This document shows, piece by piece, positions 41,776 to 49,043 of a DNA stretch of 64,000 nucleotides; position 1 is the first letter of the stretch, and every line of letters begins with the position of its first letter. Below the pieces are notes generated by a model that saw only the letters and a list, made by a program, of their open reading frames with translations, did no database searches and had not been told where the DNA came from. Location of the stretch: assembly GCA_965221415.1 (NCBI GenBank), contig OZ244887.1, forward strand, positions 1,364,001-1,428,000. The letters run 5' to 3'. The stretch comes from UBA8337 sp965221415. GTDB lineage: Bacteria; Pseudomonadota; Alphaproteobacteria; RS24. Made by a program: the position numbers and the translations under genes.

Positions 41776-43353
41776 CTAGAAAATCAACTGCTTAACTTGC
41801 ATGACTTGCTCAAGGCCTTCGAGTTCTTTGAGCGCCTTTGCGTTGGCTTCATTGTCGATATTGATCAATGAAATCGCGTCACCGCCTAGTTTTTCGCGCC
41901 CCAGTTGGAACGACGCAATATTGATACCATGCTTGCCCAATACATTGCCGAGCGCGCCGATAAAGCCCGGCGCATCGGTATTGGTAACATACAGCACACG
42001 CGGTGCGAGCTCGGCATGAATATTGATGCCCTTTACCTGAATAATGCGCGGTTTGCCATCTGAGAACACCGTGCCAGCAACTGAGCGCTCTTGACGTTCG
42101 GTTTTTAGGGTCAGGCGAATATAGCTATCGAATGCGCCTTTGCTGTCGCGTTTGACTTCCGACACGGTGATGCCTCGGTCTTTGGCGATAGCGGGGGCTG
42201 ATACCATATTGACCTCAGCCAGAAGCGGGCGCAAAAGCCCTGCCATGATTGCCGAGGTGAGCGGCGCGACGTTCAACGCGCTGACATCGCCGACATATTC
42301 GATATCGACGCCATCAATGCTGCTTTCGGTTAGCTGTCCGGCAAACAGGCCGAGTTGCTCGGCCAGTGCCACGAATGGGCGCAATCGGGGCGCGTCTTCA
42401 GCCGAGATGGAGGGCATGTTAATCGCGTTGACCACCGCGCCCGTCATCAGATAGTCGGCCATTTGTTCCGCGACTTGCAGCGCGACATTTTCCTGCGCTT
42501 CGGCGGTTGATGCGCCCAAATGCGGCGTGCAGACAACGTTTTCCATTTCGAATAGCGGGTTGGCTTTGGCGGGTTCTTCTTCGAACACATCCAAGGCGGC
42601 GCCGGCCACGTGACCGCTTTCGAGGGCGGCTTTGAGGGCGGCCTCGTCAATGAGTCCACCGCGCGCGCAGTTGATGATACGCACGCCTTTTTTGCATTTG
42701 GCTAATGCGTCTGCGTTTAGGATGTTGCGCGTTTTATCGGTCAGCGGCGTGTGCAGCGTGACGAAGTCGGCGCGTGCGAGTGCGTCGTCTAGCTCGGCCT
42801 TTTCGACACCGATTTCGACGGCGCGTTCAGGCGTGAGGAAAGGGTCGAAGGCGACGACTTTCATTTTGAGACCTAGCGCGCGTGTGGCGGCGATGGAGCC
42901 GATATTGCCGCAACCGATAATGGCGAGTGTTTTGCCGGTGAGTTCGACGCCCATGAAGCGTGATTTTTCCCATTTGCCGTCATGTGTTGATGCGTTGGCT
43001 TCGGGGATTTGTCGTGCGAGTGCGAACATCATTGCGATGGCGTGTTCGGCGGTTGTGATGGAGTTTCCGAAGGGTGTGTTCATGACGACGATGCCGTTTT
43101 TGGTGGCGGCGGGGAGGTCGATATTATCGACACCGATGCCAGCGCGGCCGATGACTTTCATATTTTTGGCGGCTTCCAAGACGGGCGGGGTTGCCTTGGT
43201 GGATGAGCGCACGGCGAGGCCGTCATATTGGTCGATAATTTTGATGAGTTCGTCGCGGTCGAGTCCGGTGATGACGTCGACATCGAGGCCGCGGTCTTTG
43301 AAGATTTGCTCTGCGGCTTGGCTCATTTTGTCTGCGATGAGAACTTTCGGCAT
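41776..43353 (-). CDS. serA: D-3-phosphoglycerate dehydrogenase
   Basis: A 525-residue SerA of the long type: an NAD-binding dehydrogenase core (GKTLAIIGCGNIGSIAATRALGL, residues about 140-162; INCARGGLIDEAAL), the intervening ASB domain, and a C-terminal ACT domain (VTNTDAPGFIGALGNVLGKHGINIASFQLGRE). It catalyses the first step of serine synthesis from glycolysis. The start at 43353 follows AAGGAGC and gives the conserved MPKVLIADKM; a 19-residue upstream extension is not supported. It begins 2 bp after serC. The ACT domain may mediate serine feedback. Confidence 0.96.
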   Translation of the reverse strand: MPKVLIADKMSQAAEQIFKDRGLDVDVITGLDRDELIKIIDQYDGLAVRSSTKATPPVLEAAKNMKVIGRAGIGVDNIDLPAATKNGIVVMNTPFGNSITTAEHAIAMMFALARQIPEANASTHDGKWEKSRFMGVELTGKTLAIIGCGNIGSIAATRALGLKMKVVAFDPFLTPERAVEIGVEKAELDDALARADFVTLHTPLTDKTRNILNADALAKCKKGVRIINCARGGLIDEAALKAALESGHVAGAALDVFEEEPAKANPLFEMENVVCTPHLGASTAEAQENVALQVAEQMADYLMTGAVVNAINMPSISAEDAPRLRPFVALAEQLGLFAGQLTESSIDGVDIEYVGDVSALNVAPLTSAIMAGLLRPLLAEVNMVSAPAIAKDRGITVSEVKRDSKGAFDSYIRLTLKTERQERSVAGTVFSDGKPRIIQVKGINIHAELAPRVLYVTNTDAPGFIGALGNVLGKHGINIASFQLGREKLGGDAISLINIDNEANAKALKELEGLEQVMQVKQLIF

Positions 43354-43355
43354 GG

Positions 43356-44531
43356 TTATGCTCCTTGGATTTCGGCGGCTTTTGCGGTTTGGAAGGCCCA
43401 ATCGAGCCACGGTGTGAGGGCTTCGAGGTCGGCGGCCTCGACGGTTGCGCCTGCCCAGATGCGCAATCCTGCGGGCGCGTCGCGATAGGCGCCGATGTCG
43501 AAGGCGACGCCCTCAGTGTCGAGCAGGGTCGCGATGCGCTTGGCGATGGCGGATTGCGTGTCGGGGTCGGCGGCGGTCACGTCGGGGTCGACGATTTTCA
43601 GGCATACGGATGTTGTTGATTGGTGCGCAGGGTCGTCGCACAGATTGGCGACCCAGTCGGTGGCGGCGACCCAGTTGTTGAGGACGCTGTTATTGTTGGC
43701 GACGCGGTCGAGCAATCCGTTGAGGCCGCCGCTTTGTGCTGCCCATTCGAGTGTGTCGAGATAGTCCTCGACGGCCAACATGGATGGCGTGTTGATGGTC
43801 TCGCCGTTGAAGATGCCCTCGATGAGCTTGCCGCCCTTTGTGAGGCGGAAGATTTTTGGCATTGGCCATGGCGGAGCGTATGTCTCGAGGCGTTCGACGG
43901 CGCGTGGGCTGAGGATAATCATGCCGTGTGCGGCCTCTCCGCCGAGCGCTTTTTGCCAGCTATAGGTTGCGACATCGAGCTTATCCCACGGCAGCTCCAT
44001 GGCGAAGATTGCGGATGTCGCATCGCATAGTGTGAGGCCTTTTCGGTCTGCGGGAATCCAGTCTGCATTGGCGACGCGCACGCCAGATGTCGTCCCGTTC
44101 CATGTGAAGACGACATCGCGGTCGCAGTCGACGGCGTTGAGGTCGGGGATTTGTCCGTATTCTGCGGTGATGGCGCGGATGTCGTCGATTTTGAGCTGAT
44201 TTTTGATGTCGCTGACCCATCCTTGTCCGAAGCTTTCCCATGCGAGAATGTCGCATCCGCGTTGTCCGAGGAGGCTCCACATTGCCATTTCGAACGCGCC
44301 GGTATCGGATGCAGGCACGATGGCGATTCGGTGCGTTTGGGGTATTTTGAGTATGTCTCGCGTTTGGCTTATGGCGTTTGCGAGTTTTTCTTTGCCTAGT
44401 TTTGAACGGTGCGAGCGTCCGAGTAGGGCGTTTTTTAATTTGTTGATGTCATATCCGGGACGCTTTGCGCATGGCCCAGACGAGAAGTTAGGATTAGCCG
44501 GACGTGTGTCAGGCTTTGTCATTTTAGTCAT
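43356..44531 (-). CDS. serC: Phosphoserine aminotransferase
   Basis: A 391-residue PLP enzyme of the second step of serine synthesis. Motifs are NPNFSSGPCAKRPGY at the N-terminus (class V aminotransferase, alphaproteobacterial type), RIAIVPASDTGAFEMAMWSLLG, FTWNGTTSGVRV, LCDATSAIFAMELPWDKLD and YSWQKALGGEAAHG, where the lysine binds PLP. Operon with serA (2-bp gap). An ATG three codons downstream (44522) is an alternative start. A possible serC-motif leader precedes it. Confidence 0.95.
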   Translation of the reverse strand: MTKMTKPDTRPANPNFSSGPCAKRPGYDINKLKNALLGRSHRSKLGKEKLANAISQTRDILKIPQTHRIAIVPASDTGAFEMAMWSLLGQRGCDILAWESFGQGWVSDIKNQLKIDDIRAITAEYGQIPDLNAVDCDRDVVFTWNGTTSGVRVANADWIPADRKGLTLCDATSAIFAMELPWDKLDVATYSWQKALGGEAAHGMIILSPRAVERLETYAPPWPMPKIFRLTKGGKLIEGIFNGETINTPSMLAVEDYLDTLEWAAQSGGLNGLLDRVANNNSVLNNWVAATDWVANLCDDPAHQSTTSVCLKIVDPDVTAADPDTQSAIAKRIATLLDTEGVAFDIGAYRDAPAGLRIWAGATVEAADLEALTPWLDWAFQTAKAAEIQGA

Positions 44532-44534
44532 ATC

Positions 44535-44600
44535 GAACCCTCACAGATCGTTGCCTCTCGTTGGGGAGAGGTGTCCCGCTTACCGATATAGTGGCAAAGG
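44535..44600 (-). promoter_or_regulatory. Candidate serC-motif RNA leader
   Basis: The 5' region of serC on the minus strand contains a clear hairpin, CCTCTC-CCCAAC-GAGAGG (44557-44574), then GCAACGATCTGTGAGGGT before the start. A conserved 'serC' RNA motif is known just upstream of serC in alphaproteobacteria. Position and hairpin fit, but I matched it by eye only. Confidence 0.4.
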
Positions 44601-44637
44601 GCGTGCGGGGCAAGGATTAAGGTGTATTGGTGGGGGG

Positions 44638-45756
44638 CTATTTTTTCTTTTTTGGGGGAGGCTTCTTTTTTGAGGGAGTCTTCTTGGGGGAAGGCTTCTT
44701 TTTAGTGGTTTTCTTCTGTCTGACGCTTTTACTCTGTTTGGGGCTTTTACTCTGTTTTTGGAGTTTATCTGCCAATTTTATCAGTTGAACAAGCCCTTCA
44801 AGCATCTTTAAAACACCTGATTCTGGGTTTTCCGTTCGTTCTAATTCTATTGCTATTTTAACATCTTCGATAGCACCATCGCTATCTCCCAATTCATGTT
44901 TTGCAATCCCACGACTAGCATAAGCTGGGGCAAAATCAGGTTTTAAGTCAATGGTCGCAGTATGATGCTCGATAGCTTCTGAGTATTTTTTTGCTCTATG
45001 CGCCACTGTGCCTCTATAAAAATAAGACATATAATGCTCAAAACTTTTGTCTGCTGCATTATTGGCGGCGAATCCTTCCAAATCGAAAAAAAGTGTTTCA
45101 GCGCTTGTCTTACATGCGCTATTTAGCTCTTTTAAAAGACTTTCTTTATACTCGTGTTTAATTCGGATGGTCTTAGTTCGTGTGTTCAGCCTAGCAGTGT
45201 TGATAACAAAAATCCCACTCTGACTTGTAATCCGCCGTTCAGCGGGCCCGTCTATTGCAGGTGTGTATATTTGAGCTTCCTTAACCTTTAGAATCTCGTC
45301 GATGCTATCGCCCGACTTTGCCTCGCTTATCTTATTACCAAGGGGCAACACAATCACTTTGCCATCAGTTGCTTCTTTTTCTGGGCGACAAGCGAAAAAC
45401 AACGCCACTAAGGCACTTTCAGTAAAATCGACCAGACATGTGGCCGCGCCAAAATGTTGTAACTTGGCGAGTGTTTCTAAATCTTCTAATTGGCGGGCAT
45501 TACCTTCTCTATGCCCCAAACGTGTCGCGTCAAGTAGCAGTCGCCTATGATAATCAACAGTTGACTCCTGTATTATCTCCATTTCTCTCTTTATCGCCAT
45601 CTTCGGCAGAGTGTTTGCAATTCGTCTGTCTGCGCTACTTTGCAACTTCCATTTCTTATCTGCGTGGCCACGGTAAATACAGCGCGCACCCCCTGCTTTT
45701 TCTTTGATTCTGTCTAAGTAGTCCGCAACAGATTTAATAGTTTTTTTGCCTGCCAT
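44638..45756 (-). CDS. FRG-domain protein with TPR repeats, paralogue 1
   Basis: A 372-residue protein. The N-terminal FRG domain (about residues 8-200) shows SVADYLDRIKEK, CIYRGHADKKWKL, ATRLGH, LAKLQHFGAATCLVDFTESALVALFFAC and RRITSQSGIFVIN. TPR-like repeats follow (HYMSYFYRGTVAHRAKKYSEAIEHHTATI, ASRGIAKHELGDSDGAI). The tail is strongly lysine- and proline-rich (about 40 residues). FRG proteins are found scattered in accessory regions, often close to defence genes; their reaction is unknown. It is preceded, 40 bp away, by a second FRG gene on the same strand. Confidence 0.8.
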   Translation of the reverse strand: MAGKKTIKSVADYLDRIKEKAGGARCIYRGHADKKWKLQSSADRRIANTLPKMAIKREMEIIQESTVDYHRRLLLDATRLGHREGNARQLEDLETLAKLQHFGAATCLVDFTESALVALFFACRPEKEATDGKVIVLPLGNKISEAKSGDSIDEILKVKEAQIYTPAIDGPAERRITSQSGIFVINTARLNTRTKTIRIKHEYKESLLKELNSACKTSAETLFFDLEGFAANNAADKSFEHYMSYFYRGTVAHRAKKYSEAIEHHTATIDLKPDFAPAYASRGIAKHELGDSDGAIEDVKIAIELERTENPESGVLKMLEGLVQLIKLADKLQKQSKSPKQSKSVRQKKTTKKKPSPKKTPSKKKPPPKKKK

Positions 45757-45796
45757 GTGTGCCTCTCCATAGGGCGAAATTAAGGAGTGTTATTTT

Positions 45797-47089
45797 TTAT
45801 TTGTCGCGTTCGTGGATTTTGGATATCACCTGTGCGATAGCCTTTTGCATCTCCGCTATAAGGCCTGAATCCATATTTTGCGCCTGTCCTAGTATCACTG
45901 CCTTTTTCAAATTCTCAAGAGCAATCTCAGGTCTTCCCAGCATCTCTTCTGCAACTCCCAAATTATAGAACGCGCTAGCATTATTAGAATCAAAGAAAAT
46001 AGCCCAAGCACAATCTATACTTGCGTTTGCGAAGTCCCCTAATTCATTTCTTGCCGCCGCACGATTACTATAGGCATCAGAAAAATCAGGTTTGCAGCCA
46101 ATGGCTTTATCAAAATCTTCAATGGCATCCAAAAGGGCTTCGGATACCTCTCGTTTCGTTTTTCCCAAGCCCTGTCGTATAGCTAATGCTACTGCATATT
46201 TCGCATTACCGCGATTGCTAAAAGCTTCGGCAAAATCAGGTTTGCCGCCAATGGCTCTCGTATAGTGCCTGATAGATTCATCGAGATCACCTAATTCCTG
46301 TGCCGTTAGGCCTTTATAGAAAAAGATTTCATAATCCTCAAAACGTTTGCTTGCTTTATTATTGGTAGCGAAACCTTCCAAGTCGATAAAAAGCGTTTTA
46401 TAGCTTATCTGATATACGCTATCTAATTCCTTTAGGAGGTCTTTCTTTTCATTAGCAGCGACTTCAACAATTTTTGGAGTTCCCAGTTTAGATGGATTGA
46501 TGACAAAAATGCCGCGTTGGCTTGCAATTCGCCGTTCGGCAGGGCCATCCATCACGGGGGTGTATTTTAGGGGGACTTGCGGCAGCAGAATGGCCAGAAT
46601 GTCTTCGCTCGGGTTTACCTTATTTATATTGTAATGCGGCAACACGAACACCTTGCCCTTCGGCTCTCTATTTTTACCAGATTTTTCCTTTTTTAGTTGG
46701 CAAGCAAAAAACAACGCCACTAGTGCATTTTCAGTAAAATCGACCAGACATGTGGCCGCGCCAAAATGCTGTAGCCTTGTGAGCATTTCTAAATCTTTTA
46801 AATCTCCGCCATTACCGACTCTATGTCCCAAGCGCGTCGCGTCCTCTAGCAACCGCTTGTGATAGTCGCCAACTCCCATCATTGATTTTCCTATAAATTT
46901 CTCGAAACGCCTCTCTGCACCGCTTTCCAACTTCCAACTTGCATCTGCTTGGCCACGGTAAATGCAGGCAGCACCTCCCGTAGCATCTGCGATTTCTGCC
47001 AAATAATCCGCAACAGATTTTGGCTGCTTAGGTTGCATTGGCTTCTTCGGGGGCGACTTCTTCGCTTTGGTTTTCTTTTTGCGTGCCAT
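45797..47089 (-). CDS. FRG-domain protein with TPR repeats, paralogue 2
   Basis: A 430-residue paralogue of the gene just downstream. Here the lysine-rich stretch is at the N-terminus (MARKKKTKAKKSPPKKPMQ). The FRG domain has CIYRGQADASWKL, ATRLGHRVGNGG, LQHFGAATCLVDFTENALVALFFAC and RRIASQRGIFVINPSK. Four to five TPRs then follow, including RHYTRAIGGKPDFAEAFSNRGNAKYA and the C-terminal ASAFYNLGVAEEMLGRPEIALENLKKAV. The lysine block has thus moved between termini in the two copies. The dispersed 22-bp repeat (copy 3) lies 35 bp upstream of its start. Function unknown. Confidence 0.8.
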   Translation of the reverse strand: MARKKKTKAKKSPPKKPMQPKQPKSVADYLAEIADATGGAACIYRGQADASWKLESGAERRFEKFIGKSMMGVGDYHKRLLEDATRLGHRVGNGGDLKDLEMLTRLQHFGAATCLVDFTENALVALFFACQLKKEKSGKNREPKGKVFVLPHYNINKVNPSEDILAILLPQVPLKYTPVMDGPAERRIASQRGIFVINPSKLGTPKIVEVAANEKKDLLKELDSVYQISYKTLFIDLEGFATNNKASKRFEDYEIFFYKGLTAQELGDLDESIRHYTRAIGGKPDFAEAFSNRGNAKYAVALAIRQGLGKTKREVSEALLDAIEDFDKAIGCKPDFSDAYSNRAAARNELGDFANASIDCAWAIFFDSNNASAFYNLGVAEEMLGRPEIALENLKKAVILGQAQNMDSGLIAEMQKAIAQVISKIHERDK

Positions 47090-47123
47090 GGGTGGCTCTT
47101 CTTATTGGGTGAAAAGGGTCAAC

Positions 47124-47145
47124 CTATAAACGTAAACAGATTCGC
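47124..47145. repeat. 22-bp dispersed repeat, copy 3 (diverged)
   Basis: CTATAAACGTAAACAGATTC (plus GC), preceded by GGTCAAC as in copy 2. It is located upstream of FRG paralogue 2, as copy 2 is upstream of pentapeptide paralogue 1. Confidence 0.5.
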
Positions 47146-47191
47146 GAAAATTTTAATACCCGCTTTCTTTATTTTTTAAAGTTACTTCTTT

Positions 47192-47231
47192 GTCTTTTAG
47201 GGCTGCTTTCTTCGTCTTTTAGGTCTGCTTT
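47192..47231. repeat. Two-unit direct repeat, 22-bp period
   Basis: GTCTTTTAGGGCTGCTTT (47192-47209) and GTCTTTTAGGTCTGCTTT (47214-47231) differ at one base. No gene overlaps. The surrounding 47090-47300 is AT-rich and otherwise featureless. Confidence 0.6.
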
Positions 47232-47302
47232 GTCTATTTAAACTTGTATTTCCATTTTTTTAAATCTGGATTCGGGAGCGCGGGCGGGAAAGTGACATCC
47301 AC

Positions 47303-47408
47303 GCGGAAAGAATCTAGGCTTGAGGGGTCGGGTTGCTCTGCCGAATACAATACCCTCGGGAAATAGGCGGGGACTTTAATCCTTGGATTGATTTAAGCAC
47401 AGCCCGAC
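47303..47408 (+). ncRNA. Structured RNA element, copy C
   Basis: Strand B GUCGGGUU (47327-47334) pairs with AGCCCGAC (47401-47408); the second pair is U-A instead of the U-G of copies A and B. Helix C is CUCUGCC (47336-47342) with GGCGGGG (47366-47372). The internal loop is GAAUACAAUA / AAAUA, and helix D is CCC-UC-GGG (47353-47360). Helix A is weaker, about 13 pairs with interior mismatches between 47303-47318 and 47381-47398, in the register expected from the other copies. Confidence 0.62.
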
Positions 47409-47479
47409 ACCCATCATTAAAATCCGAATCCTCGAAAAACCACTTGTTTTCATATGTAAAACCGTATTAACGTTTTCTT

Positions 47480-47589
47480 GGTCATATCCCCTGTAGGACA
47501 CCCACTGTCGGGTTGCCCTGCCGAATAGAATACCCGCGAGGGAAATACGCGGGGGCTAACCTACGGGATAGATATGACCACAGCCTGGC
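47480..47589 (+). ncRNA. Structured RNA element, copy D
   Basis: Helix A: GGUCAUAUC (47480-47488) with GAUAUGACC (47571-47579), extended by CCC-U-GUAGG (47489-47497) with CCUACGGG (47560-47567). Strand B 47507-47514 pairs with AGCCUGGC (47582-47589). Helix C is CCCUGC (47516-47521) with GCGGGG (47549-47554). Helix D is CCC-GCGA-GGG (47533-47542). The loop GAAUAGAAUA / AAAUA is conserved. A perfect 10-bp GC-rich hairpin (47586-47609) directly follows and overlaps strand B. Confidence 0.7.
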
Positions 47590-47644
47590 GCCGGCGGATG
47601 TCGGCGCCAGTTGTGAGTTAACTATCTATGGGAGAATCCTTTAT

Positions 47645-47754
47645 GTCGGGTATCCTGCTGAATACAATACCATCGGTGCGTGCAGGCATGCGCAACCAAG
47701 GGAATAGGGAGGTCTGCGAATTCTCAGTCATGTTTTCGCATTTCGTTACCCGAC
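47645..47754 (+). ncRNA. Structured RNA element, copy E (diverged)
   Basis: Strand B is GUCGGGUA (47645-47652) and its partner UACCCGAC (47747-47754): the last pair is A-U where other copies have U-A. Helix C is CCUGC (47654-47658) with GCAGG (47682-47686). The loop GAAUACAAUA and ACC-AUC-GGU are kept. Helix A is reduced to about six pairs (47632-47637 with 47720-47725). Confidence 0.48.
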
Positions 47755-47790
47755 ACCTATCGGCGCTCTCATATATGAAAACGTTTTTAT

Positions 47791-47896
47791 GTCGGGTTAC
47801 CTGCCGAATAAAATACCTGAATGGGAAACAATAAAGTCAAGCCCAAGGCAATAAGCAGGATTTCGATTCTCGATTTGCAATAAGAGATGACCCGAT
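47791..47896 (+). ncRNA. Structured RNA element, copy F (diverged)
   Basis: Strand B GUCGGGUU (47791-47798) pairs with GACCCGAU (47889-47896), two end pairs being wobble. Helix C is CCUGC (47800-47804) with GCAGG (47855-47859). The loop GAAUAAAAUA is conserved. Helix A is not convincing. A small ORF with a good ribosome site starts 31 nt downstream. Confidence 0.48.
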
Positions 47897-47926
47897 ACCA
47901 AAAACGCCATAGAGGAGAAAAAAATA

Positions 47927-48238
47927 ATGGAGTCTCTCACGCACCTCATAACGCCCGATGGACGAATAGATTTCGTCCATCTTGTAAACCCTGACACGGG
48001 ACTCGATGCGCTCGGCCACGTCATCCTCGCATGTATGGCCGTCGCCCTGCTGAACTTCTGCGGCAAGTATCTGTGGATTGCCGCAAGATTGACAATTACC
48101 CTCCCCATGCTGCCTTTCATCGGGGAATACTATATGCATCAACAGCGGAAAATGCGGCAGAAAAAACACGACGACTTTTATCGAGTCCGCTCTAACAACC
48201 CAGAGGATAAAGCGGTTGGTTCGCCCCCCCGCCAATAG
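47927..48238 (+). CDS. Small hypothetical membrane protein downstream of the RNA array
   Basis: A 103-residue ORF with a strong ribosome site (GAGGAG, about ten bases from the ATG). One or two hydrophobic segments lie near residues 28-70 (ALGHVILACMAVALLNF, LTITLPMLPFIG), then a basic tail. No family recognised. It starts 31 nt after RNA element copy F, as the HEPN-like genes start 40 nt after copies A and B, which supports it being real. Its last 47 bp overlap the end of thiD on the other strand. Confidence 0.5.
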   Translation: MESLTHLITPDGRIDFVHLVNPDTGLDALGHVILACMAVALLNFCGKYLWIAARLTITLPMLPFIGEYYMHQQRKMRQKKHDDFYRVRSNNPEDKAVGSPPRQ

Positions 48239-49043
48239 CAGGAGATTGCGTCGCCGCTAAAATCGCCGCCCGAACAAAATCAATCCCCCGCAACACAGAA
48301 GCCTCCATCGTTAGACCTTGACCTAAACCCGTCGCAATCGCCGACGCCAACGTACACCCCGTGCCATGAAACATATGCTTCGCACCATGCGCCGACGACT
48401 CGGGCGGGCGGATGCGCTCATTTTCAAACACCTCAAAACCACTCTGCAACGCCAACAAGTCCACCACCGTATCGTCGCCGCCATGACCGCCCTTTATCAA
48501 CGCCGCGTGCGCCCCATCATCCATCAGCCTATCCGCCGCGCGCTTCATATCATCCACCGTCTCCACGTCGCGCCCCGTCAATATCGCCGCCTCGGGAAGA
48601 TTCGGCGTTACCAAACCCGCGCGGCGAAGCAATAACGAGCGCAGCGCAGAAACGCCATCATCGCGCATCAGACGGTCGCCCGAACTCGCAACCATCACAG
48701 GGTCAACAACCACCGCGCCGCCAAAATCATCGAGCAAAGGCGCAACCGCCTCCATAACATCAACGCCAGACAGCATCCCCGTCTTAATCGCCGCCGCACC
48801 CATATCGTTCAAAACCGCAGAAACCTGCGCAACAACAAACGCCGATGGAACATCCATAATATCGCGAACACCATGCGTGTTCTGCGCCGTCAGCGCACTC
48901 ACCGCCGTCGTCGCAAATCCGCCAAGACCCGTAATCGCCTTAATATCCGCATGAAGCCCCGCGCCGCCGCCCGAATCAGAACCCGAAATCGCCAAAATGC
49001 ACGCGCGCGGCAAGCTAGCAGAATTATCAGAGTCCACGCTCAT
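48192..49043 (-). CDS. thiD: Hydroxymethylpyrimidine/phosphomethylpyrimidine kinase
   Basis: A 283-residue ribokinase-fold enzyme that phosphorylates HMP and HMP-P in thiamine synthesis. Signatures are ILAISGSDSGGGAGLHADIKA, AITGLGGFATTAVSALTAQNTHGV, VVDPVMVASSGDRL, LVTPNLPEAAIL, GTGCTLASAIATGL. The start overlaps the stop of glmM by four bases. No thiamine riboswitch was seen before the operon. Being last in the chain, it may depend on read-through from ftsH-folP-glmM. Confidence 0.94.
   Translation of the reverse strand: MSVDSDNSASLPRACILAISGSDSGGGAGLHADIKAITGLGGFATTAVSALTAQNTHGVRDIMDVPSAFVVAQVSAVLNDMGAAAIKTGMLSGVDVMEAVAPLLDDFGGAVVVDPVMVASSGDRLMRDDGVSALRSLLLRRAGLVTPNLPEAAILTGRDVETVDDMKRAADRLMDDGAHAALIKGGHGGDDTVVDLLALQSGFEVFENERIRPPESSAHGAKHMFHGTGCTLASAIATGLGQGLTMEASVLRGIDFVRAAILAATQSPAIGGGANQPLYPLGC

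Noticed and set aside
47628..47834. Small ORFs across the RNA array (also 47513-47707)
   Set aside because: They read straight through the conserved RNA helices, and base changes between copies preserve pairing rather than a protein sequence.
47303..47896. Integron attC sites or a CRISPR array
   Set aside because: There is no integrase, no regular short direct repeats with unique spacers and no Cas genes. Pairing is RNA-like with wobble covariation and a pseudoknot.
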